From the NCBI GenBank assembly GCA_036802685.1, contig DAIRVS010000112.1, positions 1 to 14,107 on the forward strand: 14,107 nucleotides of DNA. The letters run 5' to 3'. This DNA is from HGW-17 sp938004375. Lineage in GTDB: Bacteria; Myxococcota_A; Polyangia; HGW-17. Positions within the stretch are counted from its first letter, which is position 1. Each line of letters begins with the position of its first letter. A program made the translations under genes and the position numbers. Shown piece after piece: positions 7,294 to 13,951 of this stretch. Under the pieces are notes generated by a model, which did no database searches, was not told where the DNA came from, and saw nothing but the letters and a program-made list of their open reading frames with translations.

Positions 7294-8945
7294 TTGCAGA
7301 TGCCGTAAATGGTATCGGAGGGCCAGCCATAGGCAGCGCTGCAGGTGCGGCCGCCGCCGCAGTCGTTGAGCGACTTGTGGCACAGGGGCTGGCAGACGTG
7401 GTTGCTCAGGTGGCAGAACAGCCCCAGCGCGCAGTCGGCCTCGGTGTTGCAGGGCTGGCCCACGGTCGCGGTCCCCTGGGTGGCCGCGCAGCGGCCGACG
7501 TAGCCGGTGCGGCTGAATTCGCAGTTCGGGGTGCCGCCGGAGCAGCCGTACCCCGTGATGGCGTTGCAGTCTCCACAGACCGAGGACCATGCGCCGCCCA
7601 GGCAGTCGTAGTCGACGCAGTCGATGTAGCCGTTGGCGTCGTCGTCGACGCCGTTGTTGCAGACCTCGGCGGCGACGCAGGTGACCGAGATGGTGAAGGG
7701 CCCCGGAGCCGTGTAGGTGTCGACGATCACGAAGTACACGCCGCCGTCGCTGTTGTAGGAGACCTGCTCGGCGTAGCCGCCGTCGTTGAGGCTGGAATCG
7801 ATGCACCCCGAGGTGCCGCAGGTGGACTGGATGAGGAACACGTCGAGGTCGCTGGTCGAGCCGCCGTTCACGGTGACGTTCACGGTGACCTCGTTGCCGG
7901 CCGCGGCCTGGAGGCGGAAGGCGCGCTCGGGGCCGGAGTACGTGTAGGTGCTGCAGCCGGGGTACTCCGTGTAGACGCTGGCTCCGCCGGTGGTGTTCCC
8001 CGAGGTGGTGCCGCCACAGGTGAGGGTGCCCGGGGAGGAGCAGGCGGTCGAGGCGCAATTGGGATTGCTCGCGCAGGAGGCCTCGGCGCAGTCGATGAGC
8101 CCGTTGCCGTTGTCGTCGATGTTGTTGTTGCAGATCTCGAGCTGGCAGTTGAGCGCCAGGGTACAGTCGGGATCGGCGCAGTCGACGAGCCCGTTGCCAT
8201 TGTCGTCGACCGTGTTGGTGCAGAGCTCCGTGCGGCAGACGACGACGCCCGCGCAGTCGGAGTCGTCGCAGTCGACGTCGCCATCGCCGTCGTCGTCCAG
8301 GGAATTGTCGCAGTCCTCGATCTGGCAGTTGAGGGCGGCGGCGCAGTCGGGGTCGTCACAGTCGATGAACGTGTCACCGTCGTCGTCCAGGGAGTTGTCA
8401 CAGTCCTCGGGGGGCTGGCAGTTCGCGGCGGTGTCGCAGTCGGGGTCGTCGCAGTCGATGAACGTGTCGCCGTCGTCGTCCAGGGAGTTGTCGCAGTCCT
8501 CGGCGGACTGGCAGTTCGCGGCGGCGGTGCAGTCGGAGTCGTCGCAGTCGATGTCGCCGTCGCCGTCGTCGTCCGCGAGGTTGTCGCAGTCCTCGGCAAG
8601 CTGGCAGTTCGCGGCGGCGGTGCAGTCGGAGTCGGCGCAGTCGACGTCGCCGTCGCCGTCGTCGTCGGCGAGGTTGTCGCAGAGCTCCGGATTGGTGACG
8701 TTGTTCGTATTGTTGATGTTGTTGATGTTGTTGACGTTGTTGACGTTGTTGACGTTGTTGACGTTGTTGACGGCGCAGGCGGTGGCCGCCTCGCAGTCCT
8801 GATCGTCGCAGTCGATGAAGCCGTCGTCGTCATTGTCCCGGCCGTCGTCGCAGACGGTCTCGCGGTTTCCCCGGACTCCGGAGGTATCGAAAGCACATGC
8901 GATAAAGAACAAAGAAATGAAGACGGGAAGGATCAGGTGACGCAT
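7290..8945 (-). CDS. Lipoprotein with Asn-rich linker, nine Asp/Cys repeats and a PPC-like domain
   Basis: The product has 551 residues. A short signal peptide ends at FIAC (14-17), giving a lipidated Cys17; Phe at -3 is unusual but the layout is lipoprotein-like. An Asn-Asn-Val tract occupies 59-82. Nine units of the form xCDNxxDDDGDGxxDCxDxDC occur, one before the tract (about 31-51), seven in a row (about 89-291) and one later (about 429-448). These resemble Ca-binding DxDxDG loops and the MopE-type repeats of myxobacteria. Residues about 310-423 look like a PPC domain (DLDVFLIQ, VYFVIVDTYTAPGPFTISV). The C-terminal 100 residues are Cys-rich and EGF- or Dickkopf-like (GQPCNTEADCALGLFC). 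The role is probably surface or outer-membrane binding; the function is unknown. Start ATG 8945 has GGGAG six bases upstream; the longer frame to 9158 runs across the tRNA and is not coding. Confidence 0.85.
   Translation of the reverse strand: MRHLILPVFISLFFIACAFDTSGVRGNRETVCDDGRDNDDDGFIDCDDQDCEAATACAVNNVNNVNNVNNVNNINNINNTNNVTNPELCDNLADDDGDGDVDCADSDCTAAANCQLAEDCDNLADDDGDGDIDCDDSDCTAAANCQSAEDCDNSLDDDGDTFIDCDDPDCDTAANCQPPEDCDNSLDDDGDTFIDCDDPDCAAALNCQIEDCDNSLDDDGDGDVDCDDSDCAGVVVCRTELCTNTVDDNGNGLVDCADPDCTLALNCQLEICNNNIDDNGNGLIDCAEASCASNPNCASTACSSPGTLTCGGTTSGNTTGGASVYTEYPGCSTYTYSGPERAFRLQAAAGNEVTVNVTVNGGSTSDLDVFLIQSTCGTSGCIDSSLNDGGYAEQVSYNSDGGVYFVIVDTYTAPGPFTISVTCVAAEVCNNGVDDDANGYIDCVDYDCLGGAWSSVCGDCNAITGYGCSGGTPNCEFSRTGYVGRCAATQGTATVGQPCNTEADCALGLFCHLSNHVCQPLCHKSLNDCGGGRTCSAAYGWPSDTIYGICN
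8073..8681 (-). repeat. Seven ~90-bp coding repeats (Asp/Cys units)
   Basis: Seven consecutive units of 30-31 codons encode the CDNxxDDDGDGxxDC motif. The units at about residues 150-180 and 181-210 are nearly identical in DNA as well as protein (DCDNSLDDDGDTFIDCDDPDC twice over), pointing to recent duplication. The others have diverged. Confidence 0.9.
8700..8771 (-). repeat. Asn-Asn-Val coding microsatellite
   Basis: Nine-base units reading gtcaacaac on the minus strand are repeated eight times, with AAC-rich variants, and encode the NNV/NNI/NNT tract of the lipoprotein. A similar tract in the opposite orientation lies at 12178-12291. Confidence 0.92.
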
Positions 8946-9006
8946 GGGACTCTCCCGGGGCCAGGGCCCAACGCGCTCGGGCGCGCAGCGTGACAGGGAC
9001 GCAGGC

Positions 9007-9034
9007 AGTGTACCATGAATCGGCCCGATGTCAT
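9007..9034 (-). promoter_or_regulatory. Probable promoter of the 7290-8945 lipoprotein gene
   Basis: On the minus strand ATGACA (9034 to 9029, five of six consensus bases) is separated by 16 bases from TACACT (9012 to 9007, four of six). Transcription would begin near 9000, leaving a leader of about 55 bases. It lies back to back with the tRNA promoter. Confidence 0.45.
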
Positions 9035-9054
9035 CCGCCCATTTCCGATTTTGC

Positions 9055-9084
9055 TTGACAGGCGGTCGGGGGTGCGCGTAAAAA
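9055..9084 (+). promoter_or_regulatory. Promoter of tRNA-Val
   Basis: A perfect TTGACA (9055-9060) is followed after 18 bases by TAAAAA (9079-9084). The start of transcription would fall a few bases before the tRNA 5' end at 9096. This is the strongest -35 box in the window. Confidence 0.65.
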
Positions 9085-9095
9085 CCCTCCGTCGA

Positions 9096-9170
9096 GGGCG
9101 TGTAACTCAGCGGAAGAGTGCAATCCTCACACGGTTGAAGCCGTTGGTTCGAACCCAACCACGCCCACCA
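9096..9170 (+). tRNA. tRNA-Val (anticodon CAC), CCA encoded
   Basis: A full cloverleaf can be folded. The acceptor stem is GGGCGTG (9096-9102) with CACGCCC (9160-9166). The D stem is ACTC (9105-9108) with GAGT (9116-9119) around a loop holding GG. The anticodon stem is CAATC (9121-9125) with GGTTG (9133-9137), with loop CTCACAC and anticodon CAC at 9128-9130. The variable loop has five bases. The T stem is GTTGG with CCAAC around TTCGAAC. Discriminator A is at 9167 and CCA is encoded at 9168-9170. It reads GUG codons. It stands alone, with its own promoter and no neighbouring tRNA. No integrated element is seen at its 3' end, and no clear hairpin terminator follows, only a T-run at 9192-9196. 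Confidence 0.96.
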
Positions 9171-9194
9171 TCCCCCGACAGCAAAGACCCATTT

Positions 9195-9764
9195 TTATAA
9201 CATGGTTCCGTTCGCGCCCAGGTGTTCGCACACGCAGTGCAGCACGCGGGCGGTGGCTCCCCAGACCCGTGTGTCGTCGACGGGGTAGGCCAGCTCCCCG
9301 AGGGGCGGAAGCCGTCCTGAGAACCCCTGGTCGCGGTGCCAGGTCAGCGTGGCCCGCAGGTCCAGCTCCAGCACCCGGGCGATCTCCGCGGTGGCGACCT
9401 GCAAGGGGCGCGGCCGCCGCCAGAAGCCTGCGAAGACCTCGATGTCCTTGTTGGCGATGGTGGGAAAGTGCCCGAGGGAGCCGAACACGTCCACCTCGGC
9501 CGCGGTGATGCCCGTCTCCTCCTCGAGCTCGCGCCAGGCGGCCGCCAGGGGGGAGGCGTCGTTGGCGTCCACGTGGCCCCCGGGCAGGGCCACCTGGTTG
9601 GCCCAGGGGTAGCCGACGGTGTCGGTCTTCTGGATCATCAGGACGTGCCAGTTCTCCGGGCGCAAAAAGAGCAGGAATACGACCGTCGGGGTCATGCCCG
9701 GCTCGGCCCGGGCGCGACACGGCGTGAGCGTCGAGAAGAGGCGCTTCAGGTCGTCGGGACCCAT
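9195..9764 (-). CDS. Nudix hydrolase, CoA-pyrophosphatase-like
   Basis: The product has 189 residues, cytosolic. The Nudix signature spans 62-86: PGG (61-63), then the catalytic helix REL-EEETGI with Arg78, Glu79, Glu82 and Glu83. The residue spacing (PGGHVDxxDxS before the helix) and the phrase VWGATARVL (167-175) match the CoA/acyl-CoA pyrophosphatase branch (NudL, NUDT7/8) better than MutT or ADP-ribose types. The substrate is still an inference. Start ATG 9764 follows the stop of the prkA-like gene by one base (TGAGATG), so translation is almost certainly coupled; the ribosome site must lie in the end of that gene. The 3' end converges on the tRNA-Val gene, 25 bases away. Confidence 0.88.
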   Translation of the reverse strand: MGPDDLKRLFSTLTPCRARAEPGMTPTVVFLLFLRPENWHVLMIQKTDTVGYPWANQVALPGGHVDANDASPLAAAWRELEEETGITAAEVDVFGSLGHFPTIANKDIEVFAGFWRRPRPLQVATAEIARVLELDLRATLTWHRDQGFSGRLPPLGELAYPVDDTRVWGATARVLHCVCEHLGANGTML

Positions 9765-9765
9765 C

Positions 9766-11961
9766 TCAGCCGAACTCCCTCACGTACCAGGCGAGCAGCT
9801 CCAGGGCCGCCTCGCGGAAGTACCCGCGCGCCTCGAGGCGGGCGCGGGTGTCTTGCACCCAGTTGGCGCGGTCCGCCGGCGGCGGCTGCCCGTTCTCGAG
9901 GTGCTCGAGGAGCGTCCGGCACAGGCCGGCCAGGTGGGTCCGGCGCGCCACGAGCTGGCGGTGGAACACGCGGTCGAGCTCGGGGGCGAACACCTGCCGC
10001 AGGTCCAGGGCCTGGTCGGGCCGGTCGATCTTGAACGCCGCCACGCGGGAGACGCAGTTCTGCCGGAAGTCGCGGGCGTCCCCGGTGAGCTCCAGTTCGG
10101 CCTCGAAGGCCTTCATGTGGGCCTCGGAGGGGCTATGGTACTGGCCGGTGACGGAGTCCTTGATCTTCTCCTTCTTGACGAAGTGAATGACCAGGCTGAT
10201 GTACTCCTCCAGGCGTTCGTGGACGCTGGCGAGCTCGACGAGGCTGGCGGCCTCCCACAGGTCGCGCTCGAGCTGGCGGTGCCAGTATTTCCGGGTGAAC
10301 TGCAGGATCTTCGGCAGGTCGTGGTAGCCGCCCTCCTGCCCGGGGTAGTTGACGAACTCGAAGGTCGCCTTCTGCTTCATGACCTGCTCGAGCTCGGTGA
10401 GGACGTGGGACACGCTGCAAAACGCGGGATCGGGGCGGGTGAGCGCCCGCATGAGGACCGTGCGCAACAGGCGCGGGGAGGCGCCGATGCCGCCCTCGTA
10501 CACGAGCTCGGAGTTCTGCTGGTAGAGGAACTCGGCCAGCTGGGCGCCGGCGATCTTGGCCTGCTCGGCGGTGAACGCCTCGGGCAGCAGCCCGTCGCCG
10601 TACCACAGGGCCTTCTCGAGGACGTCGAGCTCCAGCAGGCGCGGGTCGACGCCCTCGAGGGCGGTCTGCGGCCGCACCAGGCGGGTCATGACCGCCCAGA
10701 GCCCGGCGCAGGAGAGCACGTGGGGGGCCACCGGCTTGTGCGCCCGGGTCTCGGCCAGGGCCAGCCCCAGGATGCGCGCCTCCTCGTGGTAGTCGAGCAG
10801 GTAGGGCATGCGGGAGAACTCGCACCGGCCCTCGAAGGAGGCGAAGTCCGGGGTCTCCGAGAAGGCCAGGAACTGCCGGTCGTTGGCCGAGCCGCAGTAG
10901 AACAGGTCGAACTGGAGGATGGCGCTGTCCAGGCTGAGGTAGCCCTCCTCGAGGGTGGTGATCAGGTACTTGAAGCCCTCGAGCGGGCGCTTGAGCAGGT
11001 CGGCGAACTCCACCAGGCCGCGGTTGGCGTCGACCAGGTCGCCGCCGTAGCGGTACAGTTCCAGGTTCTGGAGCGCGGGGGGCAGGGCCGCCAGGCTGCG
11101 GTCCGCCGTGATCTGCCGGGCGTGGGCGTCCGCGGTCATCTTGGGCTCGACGGTGACCAGGCCGCGCCGGTAACGCCGGGACAGGGTGAAGCGCTCGACC
11201 TGGACGTGGCGCAGCACGCCCTCGGCGCCGCCGGCGACCGACAGAAGCAGCGTGTCGAAGATCTGGCGGTTGCGCGGGTGCAGGTCGGCCTTCTCCAGCC
11301 AGCCGGGGAGCTCCACGTCCGGGCCCACCAGATCGCGCAAAAAGGCGGCGCGGCCCTCCCGGGGGATCAGCAGCAGCGGGGAGTCGCGGAACTCGTCGGG
11401 CAACAGCGCGTCCAGGGCCTCGCCCTCGAGGTGGGCGTAGGAGCCGGCGACGGGGCCGGGACGGGACGGGGTGTCGCCGAAGCCGATTCCGCGTCCCCGG
11501 GACGGGCCGGACGGGAAGATCCAGTTGAAGCGGTAGAGCGCGCCCTCGTCGGTGGCCGAGTAGGCCTCGAGGGCGGCCCCCAGGAGTTGGAAGAACGTGC
11601 TCTTGGCGCTGCCGTTGGGGCCGTGGAAGAGGAACAGCCGGGGCGCGCGGCCGTGGTCCGCCTGAGCCTGCAGGAAGGAGAAGAACGCGTTCTGCGCGGG
11701 CTCGTGCCCGATCAGGCGCACCAGGCCGGGGTCGAAGGGGGCGTCGAAGAGCCGGAAGCGGGTCCACTCGCGGCCGTGGCGGCGCACGGTGTCGGTGCCG
11801 AAGTGCAGCATGCAGTCGCGCAGGTAGGCGGTGGCGTTGCGCAGCTGGCCGGGCCGGCGGCGCACCTCCTGCAAATACTCGGAGAACGACAGGATGCGCC
11901 GCTCCACCGGCAGGGGCGGGAACCCGGGCGCGGTCGTGGGGGGGTCCGTTCCTCGGTCCAT
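9766..11961 (-). CDS. prkA: PrkA-type AAA+ serine protein kinase/protease
   Basis: The product has 731 residues, somewhat longer than E. coli YeaG. The PrkA AAA domain occupies roughly 25-400, with Walker A GPNGSAKST (114-122), a Walker-B-like region GLVEFADLL (315-323) and a sensor-1-like FYCGSAND (354-361). The PrkA C-terminal domain follows to the end. YeaG and Bacillus PrkA act in stress, nitrogen starvation and sporulation. The family was named as kinases, and Bacillus PrkA has been reported to be an AAA+ protease, so the activity here is open. The usual partners, a YeaH/DUF444 protein and SpoVR, are absent from the neighbourhood; instead a Nudix gene is coupled downstream. Start ATG 11961 has GGAGGT (11975 to 11970) eight bases upstream. 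The protein has no membrane segment. Confidence 0.93.
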   Translation of the reverse strand: MDRGTDPPTTAPGFPPLPVERRILSFSEYLQEVRRRPGQLRNATAYLRDCMLHFGTDTVRRHGREWTRFRLFDAPFDPGLVRLIGHEPAQNAFFSFLQAQADHGRAPRLFLFHGPNGSAKSTFFQLLGAALEAYSATDEGALYRFNWIFPSGPSRGRGIGFGDTPSRPGPVAGSYAHLEGEALDALLPDEFRDSPLLLIPREGRAAFLRDLVGPDVELPGWLEKADLHPRNRQIFDTLLLSVAGGAEGVLRHVQVERFTLSRRYRRGLVTVEPKMTADAHARQITADRSLAALPPALQNLELYRYGGDLVDANRGLVEFADLLKRPLEGFKYLITTLEEGYLSLDSAILQFDLFYCGSANDRQFLAFSETPDFASFEGRCEFSRMPYLLDYHEEARILGLALAETRAHKPVAPHVLSCAGLWAVMTRLVRPQTALEGVDPRLLELDVLEKALWYGDGLLPEAFTAEQAKIAGAQLAEFLYQQNSELVYEGGIGASPRLLRTVLMRALTRPDPAFCSVSHVLTELEQVMKQKATFEFVNYPGQEGGYHDLPKILQFTRKYWHRQLERDLWEAASLVELASVHERLEEYISLVIHFVKKEKIKDSVTGQYHSPSEAHMKAFEAELELTGDARDFRQNCVSRVAAFKIDRPDQALDLRQVFAPELDRVFHRQLVARRTHLAGLCRTLLEHLENGQPPPADRANWVQDTRARLEARGYFREAALELLAWYVREFG

Positions 11962-11981
11962 GGCGTGTCACCTCCGGGGGC

Positions 11982-11990
11982 ATTCTAGCA
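11982..11990 (-). promoter_or_regulatory. Candidate extended -10 of prkA
   Basis: TGCTAGAAT on the minus strand combines a TGn extension with a five-of-six -10 box (TAGAAT, 11987 to 11982). The predicted start would leave a leader of only about 14 bases, just including the ribosome site. A TTGACG at 12016-12011 is too far upstream (23 bases) to serve as its -35. Confidence 0.3.
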
Positions 11991-12099
11991 GGCAACCCGG
12001 CGGGGGTCACCGTCAAAAATGGGCTGGCACCGGGCGCCGCCCCGTGGCATGCTGAGGCACCGGAACCGCTCTCCCGCCGCCTTCCGGCCGAGGTGACCC

Positions 12100-13197
12100 A
12101 TGCGCCGCTTCCCCATCGTCATTCTGTTCGCCGTCGGTTGGCTGTTCCTCTCGTGCTCTCCCGAGGAGAAGCACGCGAACAACGTCAACAACGTGAACAA
12201 TGTGAACAACGTCAACAACGTGAACAACGTCAACAACGTCAACAATATCAACAACGCGAACAACGTGAACAACACGAACAACGTCAACAACCAGGACGGC
12301 GGTCCGGACGCCGACGCCGACGCGGGCCTCGATCCGTGGGTGCGCATCGAGGATCCCGCCGACGGCGCCACCGTGGACAACCCGGTGACCTTCACCATCG
12401 CCGCCGCGAACGTCGCCATGGTCCGCCTGTTCGCCGACGACTGGCCCCTGGGGGACGCCTGGGATCCCGCCACCCGCACCACCCGCACCTACGACTTCAG
12501 CGGCACCGGCTACGAGCGCAACGTGGTGCTGCGCGGCTACTCGGACACGGCCGCCACCGTCGAGGTCGCCACCGACGCCATCGTGATCACCCCCCGCGAG
12601 ACCGACATCGGCACGTTCCTGGGGGACATGTGGAACACGTACTACTATCTCGCCATGGAGAGCGACTACGCCGGCGCCGACGACACCACGCTCTACGACT
12701 CCAACTGCGCGCCCATCGCGCAGGTCCCCGCCGACTTCTCCGACGACATCTGCATCGAGGGCTCCGGGCGGCTCGAAGACGGCCGCGTGATCAACTACGC
12801 CCGCACCTGCGCCTGCGGCCGCACCTGTCCCACCGGCGGCATCATCTGCTACGCCGTGCTCGACGCGGTCCAGTTCCCCTGGGGCATGGGCAGCGCCTCC
12901 AACCCCCTCGAGCCCCTGCGCTCGTGGGCGGTGGACAACGCCTTCATCGCCCGGGGCACCATCCTGTACGCCCAGGAGTTCGACGGCGTGACCATCCCGT
13001 CCCACGACGGCCTGGGCGGCTTCGTCCACGACGGCTGCTTCCGCGCCGACGACGTGGGCGGCTGGATCGAGGGCAACCACTTCGACTTCTTCGCCGGCAC
13101 CCACGACATGTGGATCGCGCTCGAGAACCTCTTCCCCACCGAGAGCACCTTCAACGTCTACGTCAACCCCGGCAAGTGCGCCTACCTCGCGCCGTAG
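12100..13197 (+). CDS. Lipoprotein with Asn-rich linker and 3D (DPBB, MltA-like) domain
   Basis: The product has 365 residues. The signal peptide ends at FLSC, giving lipidated Cys19. A 38-residue Asn-Asn-Val tract (27-64) and an Asp-rich stretch (66-78) form a surface tether. Residues about 79-165 look like an Ig-type domain (VRIEDPADGATVDNPVTF). A Cys-rich stretch (203-250) follows. Residues 274-337 match the 3D domain seen in MltA and YocH-type cell-wall lytic proteins: WAVDN (276-280), RADDVGGWIEGNHFDFF (315-331), with Asp279, Asp318 and Asp329 as the three family aspartates. A peptidoglycan role is inferred; the catalytic glycosidase parts of MltA are not recognisable. Start ATG 12100 has GAGG (12090-12093) six bases upstream. 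No convincing promoter is seen in the 138-base gap from divergent prkA. A second lipoprotein gene follows after 13 bases. Confidence 0.85.
   Translation: MRRFPIVILFAVGWLFLSCSPEEKHANNVNNVNNVNNVNNVNNVNNVNNINNANNVNNTNNVNNQDGGPDADADAGLDPWVRIEDPADGATVDNPVTFTIAAANVAMVRLFADDWPLGDAWDPATRTTRTYDFSGTGYERNVVLRGYSDTAATVEVATDAIVITPRETDIGTFLGDMWNTYYYLAMESDYAGADDTTLYDSNCAPIAQVPADFSDDICIEGSGRLEDGRVINYARTCACGRTCPTGGIICYAVLDAVQFPWGMGSASNPLEPLRSWAVDNAFIARGTILYAQEFDGVTIPSHDGLGGFVHDGCFRADDVGGWIEGNHFDFFAGTHDMWIALENLFPTESTFNVYVNPGKCAYLAP
12178..12291 (+). repeat. Asn-Asn-Val coding microsatellite
   Basis: About twelve nine-base units of the type aacaacgtc, with gtg, atc, gcg and acg variants, encode the NNV tract of the 3D-domain lipoprotein. 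It is an inverted, imperfect copy of the tract at 8700-8771. Confidence 0.92.
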
Positions 13198-13210
13198 ATG
13201 GGAGGCAATC

Positions 13211-13753
13211 ATGTATACGACCCACCGATTCTCCACCATTTTTTTAGCCGTAATCCTATGGAGCGGCGGTTGTGACGATGACCCCGCCAAACCCGAGATC
13301 ACGCAAGAGACCTGCGAAGCGATTCAAGATGCAGAGGACTGCCTCAGTGCCGGTTGTACCCCCATTTGCGACGTAGTTTTTTACGGACAGATGGGCGATG
13401 GAAACTTGGATTGTCAGGCGCGGCGCCACGCCAGCGCGTGCCTGGCGGTTGTTCCATGGAGCTCCGTCGATCATTTCAACGACCTCAATAGCGGCGGTAT
13501 CGGCGACGAAGAGGTGTGGCTCTGCAAGGGGGAGCAGTTCCCGGGAATAGGCACTCAGACCGCGTGCTTCCGATTCCGGAACGAGAGCGGGGAGCCCGTT
13601 GTCGTGCTGGGATACTCCACCGGGGACACCGATTTTCCAGACACCGATCCCTGCCTGCGCTGGGATCCGGACGAGTCCCGCTTTCCCTGGGAGGGATCCT
13701 GCGAGACCGACTGGTGGAGCGAAGCCATGTGGGACGACGTCCTGCCCGAGTGA
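13211..13753 (+). CDS. Cysteine-rich lipoprotein, unknown function
   Basis: The product has 180 residues and I do not recognise it. A signal peptide ends at SGGC, giving lipidated Cys21 followed by DDD, a start that would favour outer-membrane sorting outside enterics by no firm rule. Ten further cysteines suggest five disulphides in an exported fold; the pattern ETCEAIQDAEDCLSAGCTP (33-51) resembles short Cys repeats common in myxobacterial surface proteins. Start ATG 13211 follows GGGAGG (13200-13205) by five bases. The gene lies 13 bases after the 3D-domain lipoprotein, so the two are probably one operon. Its first 250 bases are visibly poorer in GC and less codon-biased than its neighbours, which could mean a recent arrival or weak selection. 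Confidence 0.8.
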   Translation: MYTTHRFSTIFLAVILWSGGCDDDPAKPEITQETCEAIQDAEDCLSAGCTPICDVVFYGQMGDGNLDCQARRHASACLAVVPWSSVDHFNDLNSGGIGDEEVWLCKGEQFPGIGTQTACFRFRNESGEPVVVLGYSTGDTDFPDTDPCLRWDPDESRFPWEGSCETDWWSEAMWDDVLPE

Positions 13754-13878
13754 CCGCATCTTCCCATTCGAGGCGCTGTGCGAGGACCACGAGCTGGCCC
13801 TGGAGCGCTTGATGGGGCAGGTGCGGACGCTGTTCCCGCGGCAGCGCGAACTGTGGAACGCCATCTTCCCGCCCGCCG
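13754..13878 (+). pseudogene. Possible gene remnant after the last lipoprotein
   Basis: In the frame starting at 13755 the translation RIFPFEALCEDHELALERLM then GQVRTLFPRQRELWNAIFPP reads like a real amphipathic helical protein. There is no start codon or ribosome site at its left end, and it degrades into Arg/Pro-rich sequence where the hairpins begin. It could be the tail of a deleted gene. A short ORF from the ATG at 13812 is possible but unsupported. The family is not recognised. Confidence 0.35.
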
Positions 13879-13925
13879 AGCGGAATCGCGCCCGCGATTC
13901 CGCTTTGCGACCGGTTCCCGGTCGC
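13879..13925. repeat. Two adjacent perfect hairpins
   Basis: Hairpin 1 pairs AGCGGAATCGCG (13879-13890) with CGCGATTCCGCT (13893-13904) across two bases; the innermost pairs would open. Hairpin 2 pairs GCGACCGG (13907-13914) with CCGGTCGC (13918-13925) across TTC. Two bases separate them. They may act as a terminator for the lipoprotein operon or be a REP-like element; only a three-base T-run follows the first. Confidence 0.7.
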
Positions 13926-13951
13926 CGAGCGCCCCCGCGTACTATCGTGGT

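Noticed and set aside
8700..8771. CRISPR-like regular repeat
   Set aside because: The units are nine bases, contiguous, without spacers, and code for Asn-Asn-Val in frame.
7377..8993. Plus-strand open frame of 538 codons rich in Val-Val-Asp
   Set aside because: It is the complement of the Asp/Cys and Asn-Asn-Val repeats of the lipoprotein gene; the repetition is inherited from that gene.
8946..9158. Upstream extension of the 7290-8945 gene
   Set aside because: It would cover the promoter and most of the tRNA. The signal peptide and ribosome site fix the start at 8945.
9619..11988. Long plus-strand open frame of 789 codons
   Set aside because: It lies fully antisense to the PrkA gene, whose motifs are clear. 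The translation is Gly/Val/Glu-rich with no domain, as expected for a shadow frame in high-GC DNA.
12025..12040. Possible sigma-54 site (TGGCAC ...)
   Set aside because: The -24-like TGGCAC is followed by CGGGC then GCCGC, lacking the TTGC of the -12 element.
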